NCBI RefSeq assembly: GCF_007744515.1
Contig: NZ_CP036268.1
Coordinates: 1-64,000, forward strand
Direction: 5' to 3'
DNA: 64,000 nt
Source of the DNA: Stratiformator vulcanicus
GTDB taxonomy: Bacteria; Planctomycetota; Planctomycetia; Planctomycetales; Planctomycetaceae
The notes beneath the pieces are model-generated. The model was not told the origin of the DNA. It saw only the letters and a program-made list of their open reading frames with translations, and ran no database searches. Below are positions 37,515 to 46,113 of the stretch, one piece after another. Within the stretch, counting starts at the first letter, position 1. Each line of letters starts with the position of its first letter. The position numbers were made by a program, and so were the translations under genes.

Positions 37515-37705
37515 GATAAGTTCAACTCTTCAATCCGGCGAACGTTCGGAATTTTCCCGCCTGTCAAGTCGGCGTATAAGTCCCGGAGATGCTCCTTCAG
37601 ATCATCAAGGGTGTCGCCCTGTGTCCAATAGTCAGGATACTGCTGCAGGTATCCGATCCACCCGCCGTCTTCTTCCCAAATCACGATTTTGACAGAACTG
37701 GTCAT
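37511..37705 (-). CDS. hicB: HicB-family antitoxin (short form)
   Basis: A 64-residue protein with the HicB pattern: two short strands (VKIVIWEEDGGWIGYL), then YPDYWTQGDTLDDLKEHLRDLYADL, matching the partial RNase H-like fold of HicB with its G-x-T-x-x-(D/E)-A/L-x-x-N/H-(L/I) block. No C-terminal helix-turn-helix is present, so DNA binding, if any, must come from elsewhere. ATG 37705 has AAAGGTGAG about eleven bases upstream. It is followed by hicA with a four-base overlap. Confidence 0.85.
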   Translation of the reverse strand: MTSSVKIVIWEEDGGWIGYLQQYPDYWTQGDTLDDLKEHLRDLYADLTGGKIPNVRRIEELNLS

Positions 37706-37770
37706 GTTAGAGCTCTCACCTTTCGCCCGGCACCACTCGCCTGCATAAAAATCATAACACGCCAACGCGA

Positions 37771-37814
37771 GCCGCTCACCCCTCACCTCTCAACCGTAAA
37801 CCAAAAGCGTTAGC
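37771..37814 (-). repeat. Right inverted repeat flanking hicBA
   Basis: About 44 bases that reverse-complement to GCTAACGCTTTTGGTTTACG followed by GGTGAGGGGTGAGC, pairing imperfectly with 37261-37302. Its outer edge overlaps the last codons of pgi. Confidence 0.5.
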
Positions 37815-39207
37815 TCTGCCCACTGAGAATCGCGTTCATATTCTGCTTGTATGCTTCGACGCCAGGCTGGCCGTACGGGTTAATGCCAATTAAGCGTCCT
37901 TCCACGACGGTCGCGATCATCAACATCTGCAGCAGCTCGCCGATGTGATACGCGTCAAGCTGAGGCAGTTTAATATCGGCAGTCGGTCGCTTGTCGTCGG
38001 CATAGGCTTTATTCGTTCCGGCGATCGCCGCGTCGAGGACTTCCGGAATCGTTTTACCGGCGTATTTATTAAGCTGGTCGGCATCGTCTTCCACTTCGGG
38101 GATCACGACCGGTTCGTTGTTCGCTGACCCGACGATGACGTTCGTGATTAATTTATCGCGACGGCCTTCCTGATGCTGTTGGCCCCGGCTGTGCAAGTCG
38201 CGAGTATTGACGATCGTCAGGGGCAACGCCCCCCGCTCTTCCTTACCGAGGCTCTCTGCGAGAAGTTGATCGTACCACAGGCCCACGGCTTCGAGCTTCT
38301 TGCCCCAGGTCGAAAGGATGCGGGTCGTCATCCCGTGATCGCGCTCGCACAGGTGACAGATCGCGGTGTAATCAAGAGCCGGGCTTGACCCGACATCTGC
38401 GGTCTTAAATTTTTCCGTGAAGTCGGCGGCGCCCTGTAATAAATCTTTAATGTTAATGCCTAGCACGGCTGCCGGGACGAGTCCGACCGCGGTCAGTACA
38501 CTGAACCGCCCGCCGATGCCGTCGGGCACGGGGAACATCTCCGGGTAGCCCTTCGCTTCCGAAAGTGCTCGGAGCTTACTGCCTTCGCCGCCGGTGACGG
38601 GAATGACGAAGTTCTTCGCCTCTTCGGAATCGGGGCCGTAATACTTTTCGAGGGCTTCGCGGAAGATTCGGAATGCCGCCGCCGTTTCGAGCGTACCGCC
38701 CGATTTGCTGATCACGACGATGCCCCAGCGATCTTCCAATTCGGCCGCATTGCCGGTCATCAGGTAGTCGCGGATCGCCCCCATCACGTCGCTGTCGACG
38801 TTGTTGCCCTCGTAATAGAGACGAGGCACGCCTCGCGCGGATCGCGGCAGTTCGTTATGAATCGGAGAGCACAACGCCTCCTGCAGCGCCCGCATGCCCA
38901 TGTACGACCCGCCGATGCCGAGCAGCACGCAGGCGTCGACCGATTCCCGAAACGACTTCGCCGTCGCTTCGATCCGGCCCAGCAGGCTGCCGGTCGGGTC
39001 GATGCTCGCTTCTTGCAGCACATTGGCGGGAAAGTTCAGGAACCCCGCATCGAGCGGCTGTTTGTCCTCGGGGATCGATCCGGACGACATCAGCTCGACG
39101 TCTGCCACCACTTCATCGCGTGCGGCGATCAGCTTGGGCGCCAGATCGTCCAGCTTCGAGGTATCGATCAGTTTTTTGGTTGCAGAGGCGTCGTATGACA
39201 GAGCCAT
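37810..39207 (-). CDS. pgi: Glucose-6-phosphate isomerase
   Basis: Interconverts glucose-6-phosphate and fructose-6-phosphate. The 465-residue protein matches the bacterial short-form family: LLGIGGSYMGMRAL (phosphate loop), ISKSGGTLETAAAFR (the PGI signature 1 region), GGRFSVLTAVGLVPAAVLGI and the C-terminal block NPYGQPGVEAYKQNM with the catalytic Lys. Start and length are as expected. It is several kilobases from zwf, so the two sugar-phosphate genes are not one operon. Confidence 0.96.
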   Translation of the reverse strand: MALSYDASATKKLIDTSKLDDLAPKLIAARDEVVADVELMSSGSIPEDKQPLDAGFLNFPANVLQEASIDPTGSLLGRIEATAKSFRESVDACVLLGIGGSYMGMRALQEALCSPIHNELPRSARGVPRLYYEGNNVDSDVMGAIRDYLMTGNAAELEDRWGIVVISKSGGTLETAAAFRIFREALEKYYGPDSEEAKNFVIPVTGGEGSKLRALSEAKGYPEMFPVPDGIGGRFSVLTAVGLVPAAVLGINIKDLLQGAADFTEKFKTADVGSSPALDYTAICHLCERDHGMTTRILSTWGKKLEAVGLWYDQLLAESLGKEERGALPLTIVNTRDLHSRGQQHQEGRRDKLITNVIVGSANNEPVVIPEVEDDADQLNKYAGKTIPEVLDAAIAGTNKAYADDKRPTADIKLPQLDAYHIGELLQMLMIATVVEGRLIGINPYGQPGVEAYKQNMNAILSGQS

Positions 39208-39316
39208 GGGATCGGTCCAAAGGAGGATACGGTCAACACCCCGCCCATGATGCCGACTTTGGCGAAGGATTGAAGGAGCTTCGGATCAGGAATTCCGGAA
39301 TTTGCCGCATCGGGCG

Positions 39317-40903
39317 TCACTTTACTTCCACGATCTCAACACTCGCCTCACCGATGAAGTCCATCACGGGGAGCATTGCCGATAGCGGGGCGGGGCCGTC
39401 GTCGGCGAAGCTGGCGTCGGCGAGCTTGAGATGAGCCGGGCCGATGCCGCCGGACCCGAGCGTTGCGTCGAGCGGCACCCATTTCCCGCCGAGGTACGCT
39501 TCGGTCCACATGTGCCAACCCATCTGGCTGCGGCGTTGGATGTAGACCAGTCCGATCGCCACGCGGGACGGAATTTTGCGAGCGCGGAGCATCGCTGCCA
39601 GCAGCACGGCGTGCTCGGTGCAATCACCCTTCATCGAGCGAGCGATCTCGGACGCACTGGCCATGCCCGTTGAAAGATCAGTCGAGTCCATCTTGCGAGC
39701 CACGTATTTCTCCATCGCGACCGCCACGCGTCCCGGGTCGGTCTCTGAGCCGACCGCCTGGCGAACCAATTGGCCCACATACGGATCTCTCGACTGAATC
39801 ATCGCGCTCGGTTTGATGTATTCCTCGCCCGGCGACCCCCGAACGGGGCGACGCGTGTCGGGAATCTCGACAGCCGTGACGGTCACAAGAGCCGACCCGG
39901 CTTCTTCATCCGGCTCGACCTGTTGAAAGTCAGTAATCGGCAATAGCTCCGTGGGATCACGATCTGCGATCGTCACCCGATAGACAATCTCCTCCCGACG
40001 ATGCGCCCGGACGAGCGGCGTCACGTCGATCAGCGTCTTCAGGGCGAAGTCGAGTTCCTTGCCCGAAATCTCTTCCAAGGCGACACCGGCGGTCACGCGA
40101 TCGGTTCGAATCGTCTGCCCGGCGGCCCGCTGCTCGGTCGCGCGGATCACGCCACGGTCATCGACGTAAGCCGTCATTGGACTTTGAGGCATCAAACTGC
40201 TGCTGATCGTCACCGGGGTCAGTTCGATGAGCGAACCGTCGAACATTTTCACACGCTTCGGCTCCATCGCCCGCATCGTGTAGTCGGCGGACTCCTCCAT
40301 TTCCGGAAGATAAGCCCGGAACTTCATCGTCTCACCGGCAATGGGCTTGTCCCGCAAAAACAGTCGTTCGGGCCAATCGATCGACTTCAGGCCGTACTCC
40401 CATCCGAGCACCTTTTCTTTCGTCTTGCCGTCGATCGTCACTTCCAGTTCGACGTTGTCACCAACAATGCGTCCGGCACGGCGGACCGGCGCGGCCGGGG
40501 GATTTTCCAAGACGTGAGAGAAGGCCAGCAACCGCCCGGACTTTTCTTCCTCCTCGGTCTTCAATCGCGTGATGATCTGCAAGTCTTTGCCGAACCGCCG
40601 GATCGTCATCCGCGTTTCCTGATCGATAGACACGCGGCCTTCTTGCACACGCCGCTGCGTCCGCGCGTACCCGACACGCGCGTCTCCGATCCGAATGAGG
40701 TCCCACTTCTCCGCGAACGGGTCGCCGAAGACCGTATCGCCGGCTTCGGTCAGTCGACCGCCCGGATTCGTCGGCGGCTGAGAAGACGGCTCGGTCTTGC
40801 GATTAGGAACGATAACGATCTGTTCGGCGGGGCTGTCGGAGCACCCGATTGCGACGATCAGCGGCAGAATTGCCACCCGCCAGTTGGTCTTGAAGTAGGA
40901 CAA
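39317..40903 (-). CDS. Lipoprotein with transglutaminase-like catalytic domain
   Basis: A 528-residue protein. An N-terminal hydrophobic run ends in the lipobox-like AIGC (about residue 21), predicting a lipid anchor. Residues about 60-380 form a beta-rich region of unknown fold. The C-terminal transglutaminase-like domain has a Cys-His-Asp triad: Cys428 in KGDCTEHAVLLAAMLRA, His464 in GWHMWTEAY and Asp479 in PLDAT. In bacteria such domains usually act as proteases or amide-bond hydrolases rather than cross-linkers. The gene is alone on the minus strand and divergent from the next one. Substrate unknown. Confidence 0.85.
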   Translation of the reverse strand: MSYFKTNWRVAILPLIVAIGCSDSPAEQIVIVPNRKTEPSSQPPTNPGGRLTEAGDTVFGDPFAEKWDLIRIGDARVGYARTQRRVQEGRVSIDQETRMTIRRFGKDLQIITRLKTEEEEKSGRLLAFSHVLENPPAAPVRRAGRIVGDNVELEVTIDGKTKEKVLGWEYGLKSIDWPERLFLRDKPIAGETMKFRAYLPEMEESADYTMRAMEPKRVKMFDGSLIELTPVTISSSLMPQSPMTAYVDDRGVIRATEQRAAGQTIRTDRVTAGVALEEISGKELDFALKTLIDVTPLVRAHRREEIVYRVTIADRDPTELLPITDFQQVEPDEEAGSALVTVTAVEIPDTRRPVRGSPGEEYIKPSAMIQSRDPYVGQLVRQAVGSETDPGRVAVAMEKYVARKMDSTDLSTGMASASEIARSMKGDCTEHAVLLAAMLRARKIPSRVAIGLVYIQRRSQMGWHMWTEAYLGGKWVPLDATLGSGGIGPAHLKLADASFADDGPAPLSAMLPVMDFIGEASVEIVEVK

Positions 40904-41280
40904 GATCGGGCCTCCCTGTAATGACGACCGGTCGTGCGGATCGCATCGATTCCGGCGGATAGATCAATTAATGCCGGCGTCCGAGCCGACCGCGGCGATT
41001 GTAGACGCTCGCGCAGCCCGCCGAAACCGGCCTCGCAGGCCTTCCGTCCGTCACGACTCGCACAATCGTGCGCCTCGGCCATCCCTCGCTTAGTCGCCGC
41101 GGCTTCCCCGACATCCGCCGACCTAGATATTTCGCGCGCCACGCTCTTTGTTCCGGCGAGACGGGGCCGAATTGCGTGCTAGGTTTGGGTGAGCCGTCGC
41201 AAGACCTCCGGCGGCGGTACAGAACGCCGATCTCGCTGCCGGACGTAGCGACGGACGCATTCGGATTTAAAGGTCCTTCG
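40904..41280. other. Divergent intergenic region, no gene seen
   Basis: These 377 bases must hold promoters for the transglutaminase gene (minus) and the following hypothetical (plus). No repeat, hairpin or gene was recognised; AAAGGT just before 41281 is the ribosome-binding site of the right-hand gene. Confidence 0.45.
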
Positions 41281-41964
41281 ATGAGCTTCTTGCAGCGCTT
41301 TCTAAAAACCAATCCGCGGGACGGACGCAGCGCGTCACGGCCGAGCAGCTTTCGTGATCTCACCGAAGATCAAATCGAAGCGCACCTCGCCGTCAGTCGC
41401 TACGGCCGGTTCACGCTGACGGACGCCGTGCGCCCTTCGTACGACCTCCAGGTCGTCCCGCGAGCCGGCTATCGTCACGACACCTTCACCGACCGTGAAA
41501 ACGGCGTGAACATCCCCGTATTAATGGCGGCCGCCTCGCGAGAAGTGGTATTCGATCTATTCATGGACCTGCTCGGCCCACTTGGTGAAGAGGTCGACGT
41601 CGTGCTTGAAACGAGTCACGACAAATCGAACAACAGCCATCACGACCTATACCGCGACCATATCGATCTCCCCGTGCTGCGCAGCACGATGTACGACTTC
41701 GAAGAGTCGATCCTCGACGACGGCTGCCTCGGCATCGCCGCGCTGAATCCGCGCATCCCGCTCGAAGTCCAGCTCGACGAACACAAGCTGCTGATCGTCT
41801 ACGGTCAGGACCTTGAAGAGTTCGAGGAGACTTTCCGTGAGTATGGTTTGAAGCGTGATGACGAGCTGAAATTCATCACCGAAGCCGAACACGTCCACTC
41901 GTCAACCGACGACCTGCAGGACGAGTTCACCCAGCTCAAATACCGCTTAGGCGTCGAAGACTAA
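41281..41964 (+). CDS. Conserved-looking cytoplasmic protein of unknown function
   Basis: A 227-residue acidic protein (many Asp, Glu and Leu) with no signal peptide or membrane helix. It begins MSFLQRFLKTNPRDG with AAAGGT upstream. Internal segments such as VLMAAASREVVFDLFMDLLGPLGEEVDVVLETSH and LLIVYGQDLEEFEETFREYGL look like an ordered alpha/beta protein. I do not recognise the family. The frame continues upstream without a stop for about 70 codons, but that part lacks protein-like character. It ends ten bases before a REP-A copy. Confidence 0.7.
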   Translation: MSFLQRFLKTNPRDGRSASRPSSFRDLTEDQIEAHLAVSRYGRFTLTDAVRPSYDLQVVPRAGYRHDTFTDRENGVNIPVLMAAASREVVFDLFMDLLGPLGEEVDVVLETSHDKSNNSHHDLYRDHIDLPVLRSTMYDFEESILDDGCLGIAALNPRIPLEVQLDEHKLLIVYGQDLEEFEETFREYGLKRDDELKFITEAEHVHSSTDDLQDEFTQLKYRLGVED

Positions 41965-42540
41965 GCGCGCTCTCAACAAGCCCGCAGCGCCAGCAAGGGA
42001 CTAAGTTCTCAAAGTCCCCGCCCGTCCTCAAACCCGGCTGCGCCGGGGGTTGAGAGTTTAGGGGAAAGCCTCGATGCGGGACTCTCACCGCTTGCCTCTC
42101 AACTCTAGACTGCGAGCGCAGCGAGCCTTCGCATCGTGCTCTCCGGCGAAGGCGAATCTCCTCTTCCGACTCGGGACAACCGCCTCCGCAATCGCGGTTG
42201 CGCTGCTGCCTCCTCGGTGACTTTCTGCTGAAAGTGCTCTTAGCGGTGTATCTCTTGTAGCAAGCGCACAAAGCCCAGTCACCCAACTCCAAGCCTCGGT
42301 TTCGCACCACTCCGAATTTGCTTGACGCTTCCGCAGGATCGTGCTTAGGGCATTTCTGGACGGGAACGAATGCACGGCCACGTGCCCAAATCGATCTGTC
42401 AAGACCGAAGCAGGCGACCGACACAAATAACCCAGAGCTGATGTTATTCCGCCGCCTCGTTCAAAGTCGCTCGTCGCGCCGTAGACGGTCAGGCAACCAT
42501 CCTATAGGTTACTGCTTTGGATGAAGGAGTGCCCCAAGCG
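41965..42540. other. Non-coding stretch with REP-A copy and hairpin
   Basis: A forward REP-A copy is at 41974-42000 and an imperfect hairpin at 42027-42054 (CTCAAACCCGGC / GCCGGGGGTTGAG). TTGAGAGTTTAG (about 42051) pairs inversely with CTCAACTCTAGA near 42097. No believable gene is seen between here and the methyltransferase; open frames on the minus strand lack protein character. The composition changes at about this point, consistent with an acquired segment. Confidence 0.5.
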
Positions 42541-44013
42541 ATGCCACCGTGCGCCAATGATACCGCTGCGCAAAAGTTGAGGGGAGCCTTCTACACACCT
42601 GATGATGTCGCTGCCGCGCTAGTGCGATGGGTCGTTCGACGAAACTCAGATCGGCTCCTCGATCCGTCCTGCGGTAACGGGCAGTTTTTGCAATTTCATA
42701 GCAATGCGTTTGGTGTCGAGTGCGACTCTGAGGCTCTGACAGAGACAGCAATTCGGCTGCCTCATGTGCGAGTGCAGTCCGGCGACTTCTTTGAATGGGC
42801 TGGCAAGACGAACGCAAGATTCGAATGTGCTGCCGGCAATCCACCGTTTATTCGATACCAGCACTTTAAGGGCGAGCAGAGGAAACGGGCGCTGAGGCTA
42901 TGTCGCCAGTGGGGCGCTGAGTTCACAGCGCTTTCGTCGTGCTGGCCGTTGTTTCTGGTTGGCGCCGCCAGGCTCCTGCGACCTGGCGGACGAATGGCTT
43001 TCGTTGTGCCAGCGGAAATCGGACACGCTCCATATACGCTTCCACTCTTAGACTATCTCCGGTTTCGCTTCAGCACGGTTTCTGTCATCGCCGTGAAGAA
43101 AAAGATTTTTCCTACTCTCTCTCAAGACGTATGGCTTCTTTATGCTTCGGGAGCCGGTGGCACAACCCGTTTTATCGATTTCCATGCGTGGGATGAATTT
43201 GCTTATCGCTCCACTCCGCCTACCAGTGGTACGCGATTGTCGCTGGATGAACTTCAAAAGTTTGGCGGAAGGCTGCGACCTTTTCTTCTACCAGAAGAGA
43301 TGAGAGAGCTTTATTTGCAGCTAAAGTCTTCGGCAGATGTCAGGCGTCTTGGTGACTTCGCCAAAGTCGGTATCGGATACGTCACCGGCGATAACGACTT
43401 CTTCCATTTGAGCCGTAAGAAGGCCGAATCGTGGGGGATCGAAGACCGTTACCTGATGCCTACTGTTCGCAATGGCCGCATGTTACCGAATAACCGTCTT
43501 ACGCGCAGACAGGTTAGCAGTTGGATTGAGGACGATATTGAATGTTTTCTGCTGCGAATCCGGCCTGAAGAGTCGCTTTCAAAGGCAGTCCGGTCCTATC
43601 TTGGCAGCGAACAGGGGCAGAAAGCGCAAGGCACGTATAAGTGCCGCAATCGAACGCCTTGGTATTCCGTGCCTGACGTAAAAGTGCCCCACGCCTTCCT
43701 CAGTTATATGAGTACGGACTGTCCAAAGTTCACGGCCAACGCCGCCGCTTGTGCATGCACCAATTCAATTCATTCGGTTCGATTTGCGGGTGGTCGTCCT
43801 CCCATCAATCTTTCGACTGTCGCGGACAATATCGTGATGGCTTTCAGTGCTGAAGTGGAAGGCCACAGCTTGGGTGGCGGAATGTTGAAACTCGAGCCGA
43901 GGGAAGCAGGCAACTTGTTATTCCCGAGTAAAAAATTGCGAGTCACTCCGTCGGAAAGCGCGTTAGTGCGGGAAGGCATCTTACGTCTGAGAAGGTGGCG
44001 GCATCGTGGCTGA
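42541..44013 (+). CDS. Type II N6-adenine DNA methyltransferase (gamma class)
   Basis: A 490-residue methyltransferase. The SAM motif DPSCGNGQF begins at about residue 41, after the typical RGAFYTPDDVAAALVRW opening; the catalytic NPPF starts at residue 100. About 300 further residues form a target-recognition region. The order SAM motif, then NPPF, then recognition region is that of gamma-class TaqI/Eco57I-type enzymes. ATG 42541 is chosen for AAGGAG eleven bases upstream; an in-frame TTG and GTG lie just before. The next gene overlaps by eight bases and is the likely restriction partner. Lower GC and different codon use than neighbours suggest horizontal gain. Confidence 0.87.
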   Translation: MPPCANDTAAQKLRGAFYTPDDVAAALVRWVVRRNSDRLLDPSCGNGQFLQFHSNAFGVECDSEALTETAIRLPHVRVQSGDFFEWAGKTNARFECAAGNPPFIRYQHFKGEQRKRALRLCRQWGAEFTALSSCWPLFLVGAARLLRPGGRMAFVVPAEIGHAPYTLPLLDYLRFRFSTVSVIAVKKKIFPTLSQDVWLLYASGAGGTTRFIDFHAWDEFAYRSTPPTSGTRLSLDELQKFGGRLRPFLLPEEMRELYLQLKSSADVRRLGDFAKVGIGYVTGDNDFFHLSRKKAESWGIEDRYLMPTVRNGRMLPNNRLTRRQVSSWIEDDIECFLLRIRPEESLSKAVRSYLGSEQGQKAQGTYKCRNRTPWYSVPDVKVPHAFLSYMSTDCPKFTANAAACACTNSIHSVRFAGGRPPINLSTVADNIVMAFSAEVEGHSLGGGMLKLEPREAGNLLFPSKKLRVTPSESALVREGILRLRRWRHRG

Positions 44014-44860
44014 CACGCTCATCGGGCTCAGGGAAGCTTTGCAAGCATTTGTTGAAGCCGAACAGGTACAAAGCCAGCGGCATATTAAGCCGCTGCATCG
44101 TCACCTCGTTCAACGGCTTGTTATTGAAGGCGGATTTCATCCGCAACATATTACACCACGTCCGCCACTTCGAATTGAGGTTACCGGATCGGGTAGACAC
44201 CGAAAAAAGATTCTGCATTTCGATGCTGACCAAGCGCGCGACGGAGAGCAAACGGTACTCGGCGGTCTTAAGACGAAAGACGTCGATGTTGTCGTCTCGC
44301 TTCCCGAAATTGGGCCGGTGCTCGCGATCTCAGTAAAGGGAACGTTTAACGCGTTTCGAAATTTAACGAATAGGATGGAAGAGGCGGCGGGCGACTGCAC
44401 CAACTTGCATATTGCTTACCCCGCTCTTGTTTACGGCTTCCTGCACGTCATGCGCGCAAATCGTGTAGGCGATGTTTCGAAGCCAAACGACGTTGCGATT
44501 AATGCGGATGGCACAATCGTAGATTCCATCCAGCGTTATCACGATGCAATGGCGCGAATCACCAATCGCCGTGATTTGCGAAATGATGTCAGCCGCTACG
44601 AGGCAGTCGCTCTTGCTCTTGTGAATACATCTGGCGCACAAGTCGCCGAGGTTGTGGATATTTACCCACTTGCCGCGAGTCCATTAGGTTTCGATCGATT
44701 CTTTGAAGCGCTTTATTCGATGTACGACCTACGGTTTGTCTATTCCGCGCCAGCTCTTGCGCGGAAAACAAGGCGTCAAATTTGGGACAACGATTCTCCG
44801 GTCCGTGAGATTGCCGACGGAGTAGATCTCATTTTGCGAACCGGTGACGACGAAAGCTGA
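44006..44860 (+). CDS. Putative type II restriction endonuclease partner
   Basis: A 284-residue soluble protein with no recognised family. It starts with GTG inside the last codons of the methyltransferase. A PD-(D/E)XK-like core can be read: Asp94 in KDVDVVVSLP followed by ISVKG with Lys111, with Ser in place of the middle acidic residue; Glu125 and Glu126 (MEEAAGDC) follow at a helix start. Position immediately after a type II methyltransferase is the main reason for the restriction-enzyme call; it could instead be a specificity or accessory factor. No recognition site can be inferred. Confidence 0.5.
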   Translation: MADTLIGLREALQAFVEAEQVQSQRHIKPLHRHLVQRLVIEGGFHPQHITPRPPLRIEVTGSGRHRKKILHFDADQARDGEQTVLGGLKTKDVDVVVSLPEIGPVLAISVKGTFNAFRNLTNRMEEAAGDCTNLHIAYPALVYGFLHVMRANRVGDVSKPNDVAINADGTIVDSIQRYHDAMARITNRRDLRNDVSRYEAVALALVNTSGAQVAEVVDIYPLAASPLGFDRFFEALYSMYDLRFVYSAPALARKTRRQIWDNDSPVREIADGVDLILRTGDDES

Positions 44861-45179
44861 CAGCTTGGGCAAAATCAGTCCCAAACTCAACCCTTTCGCG
44901 GGTGGCCCGGAGGTCACACCCTTACCCACAATTTTTCAACGAACGTGTGTTCCTTGGCGATCGAAGGATTGGCGGAGGTCGTGGAGTGTGAGGGAAATGG
45001 GGTTTCGGGGGCGGTGTGGTGCGCCGGTTGCAGGTTTCCGCAAGGGTCTGCGGCGGGTGGCACTGGCTCTGCCAGTGATTGTGGGTGGTTCATGAGTGGA
45101 GGCTCGAGAGTCCCGCGATGGTTGGCAGCCCTTCGTGCTGCTGTCTCGGAGATCCGTTCAAATAATATCGCGCAGACGA
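44861..45179. other. Intergenic stretch after the restriction-modification pair
   Basis: No gene is seen. A short hairpin CACTGGC / GCCAGTG lies at 45061-45077. It leads into the RAYT remnant at 45180. Confidence 0.4.
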
Positions 45180-45308
45180 TCATCTGAAGTCGACCGCCCG
45201 CAGGCATAGTCCTCGACGAACGGGATTATTGTTAATGTCGTCGATTGCCGACGGAATGGCCTTGTCGCCGAAGATGCTTCGGTCATAGCCGGGACCTTCC
45301 TGCCAGAA
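45180..45308 (-). pseudogene. Remnant of a REP-associated tyrosine transposase (RAYT)
   Basis: About 42 codons on the minus strand read FWQEGPGYDRSIFGDKAIPS then AIDDINNNPVRRGLCLRAV, closely matching the C-terminal region of RAYT/Y1 transposases (pattern FWQ-x-G-G-Y-D-R-N, I-x-N-N-P-V-R-R-G-L-V, D-W-x-W-S-S). A stop codon interrupts at the point where the DWxWSS block should follow, and the catalytic N-terminal HUH and Tyr parts are missing. Two REP-B elements lie directly upstream of it, as expected for a REP/RAYT unit. It is not functional. Confidence 0.65.
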
Positions 45309-45313
45309 ACCAA

Positions 45314-45347
45314 GGGTGGCTGGGGACGACCTTTTAGTCGCCCCCAG
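45314..45347 (-). repeat. REP-B hairpin next to the RAYT remnant
   Basis: On the minus strand CTGGGGGCGACTAAAAGGTC then GTCCCCAGCCACCC: a stem of GC pairs with an AAA-containing loop, the same plan as the REP-B copies at 55840 and 56956. Confidence 0.7.
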
Positions 45348-45391
45348 CGAGCGCGGGTCAACGGTGATATAGAGGGCGTACCTCTTCAACG

Positions 45392-45477
45392 ACTGGGGGC
45401 GGGCGACTTAACGCAAGGCAATGTTTAACGACAAGCGAGGACTGGCTACAAAACCCCGTCCGTCCCCAGCCACCCAG
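45392..45477 (+). repeat. Expanded REP-B copy
   Basis: Starts ACTGGGGGCGGGCGACTTAA and ends CCGTCCCCAGCCACCC, with about 50 bases between, as if another sequence had been inserted into or duplicated within a REP-B hairpin. Confidence 0.55.
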
Positions 45478-45486
45478 CGATTCAAC

Positions 45487-46014
45487 TCACCCTTTCCGCC
45501 GCTCGATCTGCTTAATCGCGGCGTCAGTTTGTTTCCGCGCTTCACACGCTTCCAAGATCGTCTGGCGGACGGCTTCGGCGTAGGGGACGGCGATAAGTTT
45601 TAAGGTCGCTCGGTCGTCGTTGGAGCGGAGGATGAGGTCGCCGGCGCGGAAGAAGCGGTAGCAGTGCCGAAGCCGCAGGTCGATTTGATCGACGCTTTCG
45701 AGCGGCATGGCTCCGTTCGGTGAGCCGGTCAGGGCCGACTCGCGGCGGACGGCTCGATCGGTCACGGCGTAGCGTTCACCGAAGGCCTTGAGCAGCACGT
45801 AGAGCAGCGCCCCAATCGGGGCCAGCGGCAGCCCGAAGATCAGGTTCGACACGCGGGCCGAGCCGATCGGAATCGGGATGCATTCCATCAGCGTCCCGAT
45901 CAGGCGACCCACGGGATTGCTGGCGATCGACGGGTAATAGATGCGAATGACCCGTTCGGCAGCCGCGTCGGGATCAAGTGTTGCCGATTTCATATCCAAT
46001 CCGGCCGAAACCAT
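45487..46014 (-). CDS. Membrane protein with PH-like domain (bPH2 type)
   Basis: A 175-residue protein. A hydrophobic stretch near residues 55-75 (LIFGLPLAPIGALLYVLLKAF) is followed by YAVTDRAVRRESALTG, then SVDQIDLRLRHCYRFFRAGDLILRSNDD, the pattern of bacterial PH (bPH2, YdbS/YdbT-like) domains, in which 'Y-x-(V/I)-T-x-x-R' opens the fold. The first ATG has AGGA ten bases upstream. Such proteins are membrane-peripheral and of unknown role. Confidence 0.75.
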   Translation of the reverse strand: MVSAGLDMKSATLDPDAAAERVIRIYYPSIASNPVGRLIGTLMECIPIPIGSARVSNLIFGLPLAPIGALLYVLLKAFGERYAVTDRAVRRESALTGSPNGAMPLESVDQIDLRLRHCYRFFRAGDLILRSNDDRATLKLIAVPYAEAVRQTILEACEARKQTDAAIKQIERRKG

Positions 46015-46113
46015 TGTTCGTCCTATCGCAGCACAGCCAAGACGGGTTGGCGGGCTGAAAGGTTCGTGTCGTGGCGAGTTAAGGTCGTCATTGGGAGTTC
46101 GCCCGCGGTGAGA

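Noticed and set aside
42085-42426. Minus-strand open frames of 113 and 162 codons upstream of the methyltransferase
   Set aside because: Arg/Ser-rich shadows without ribosome-binding sites; the region also carries repeat sequence.
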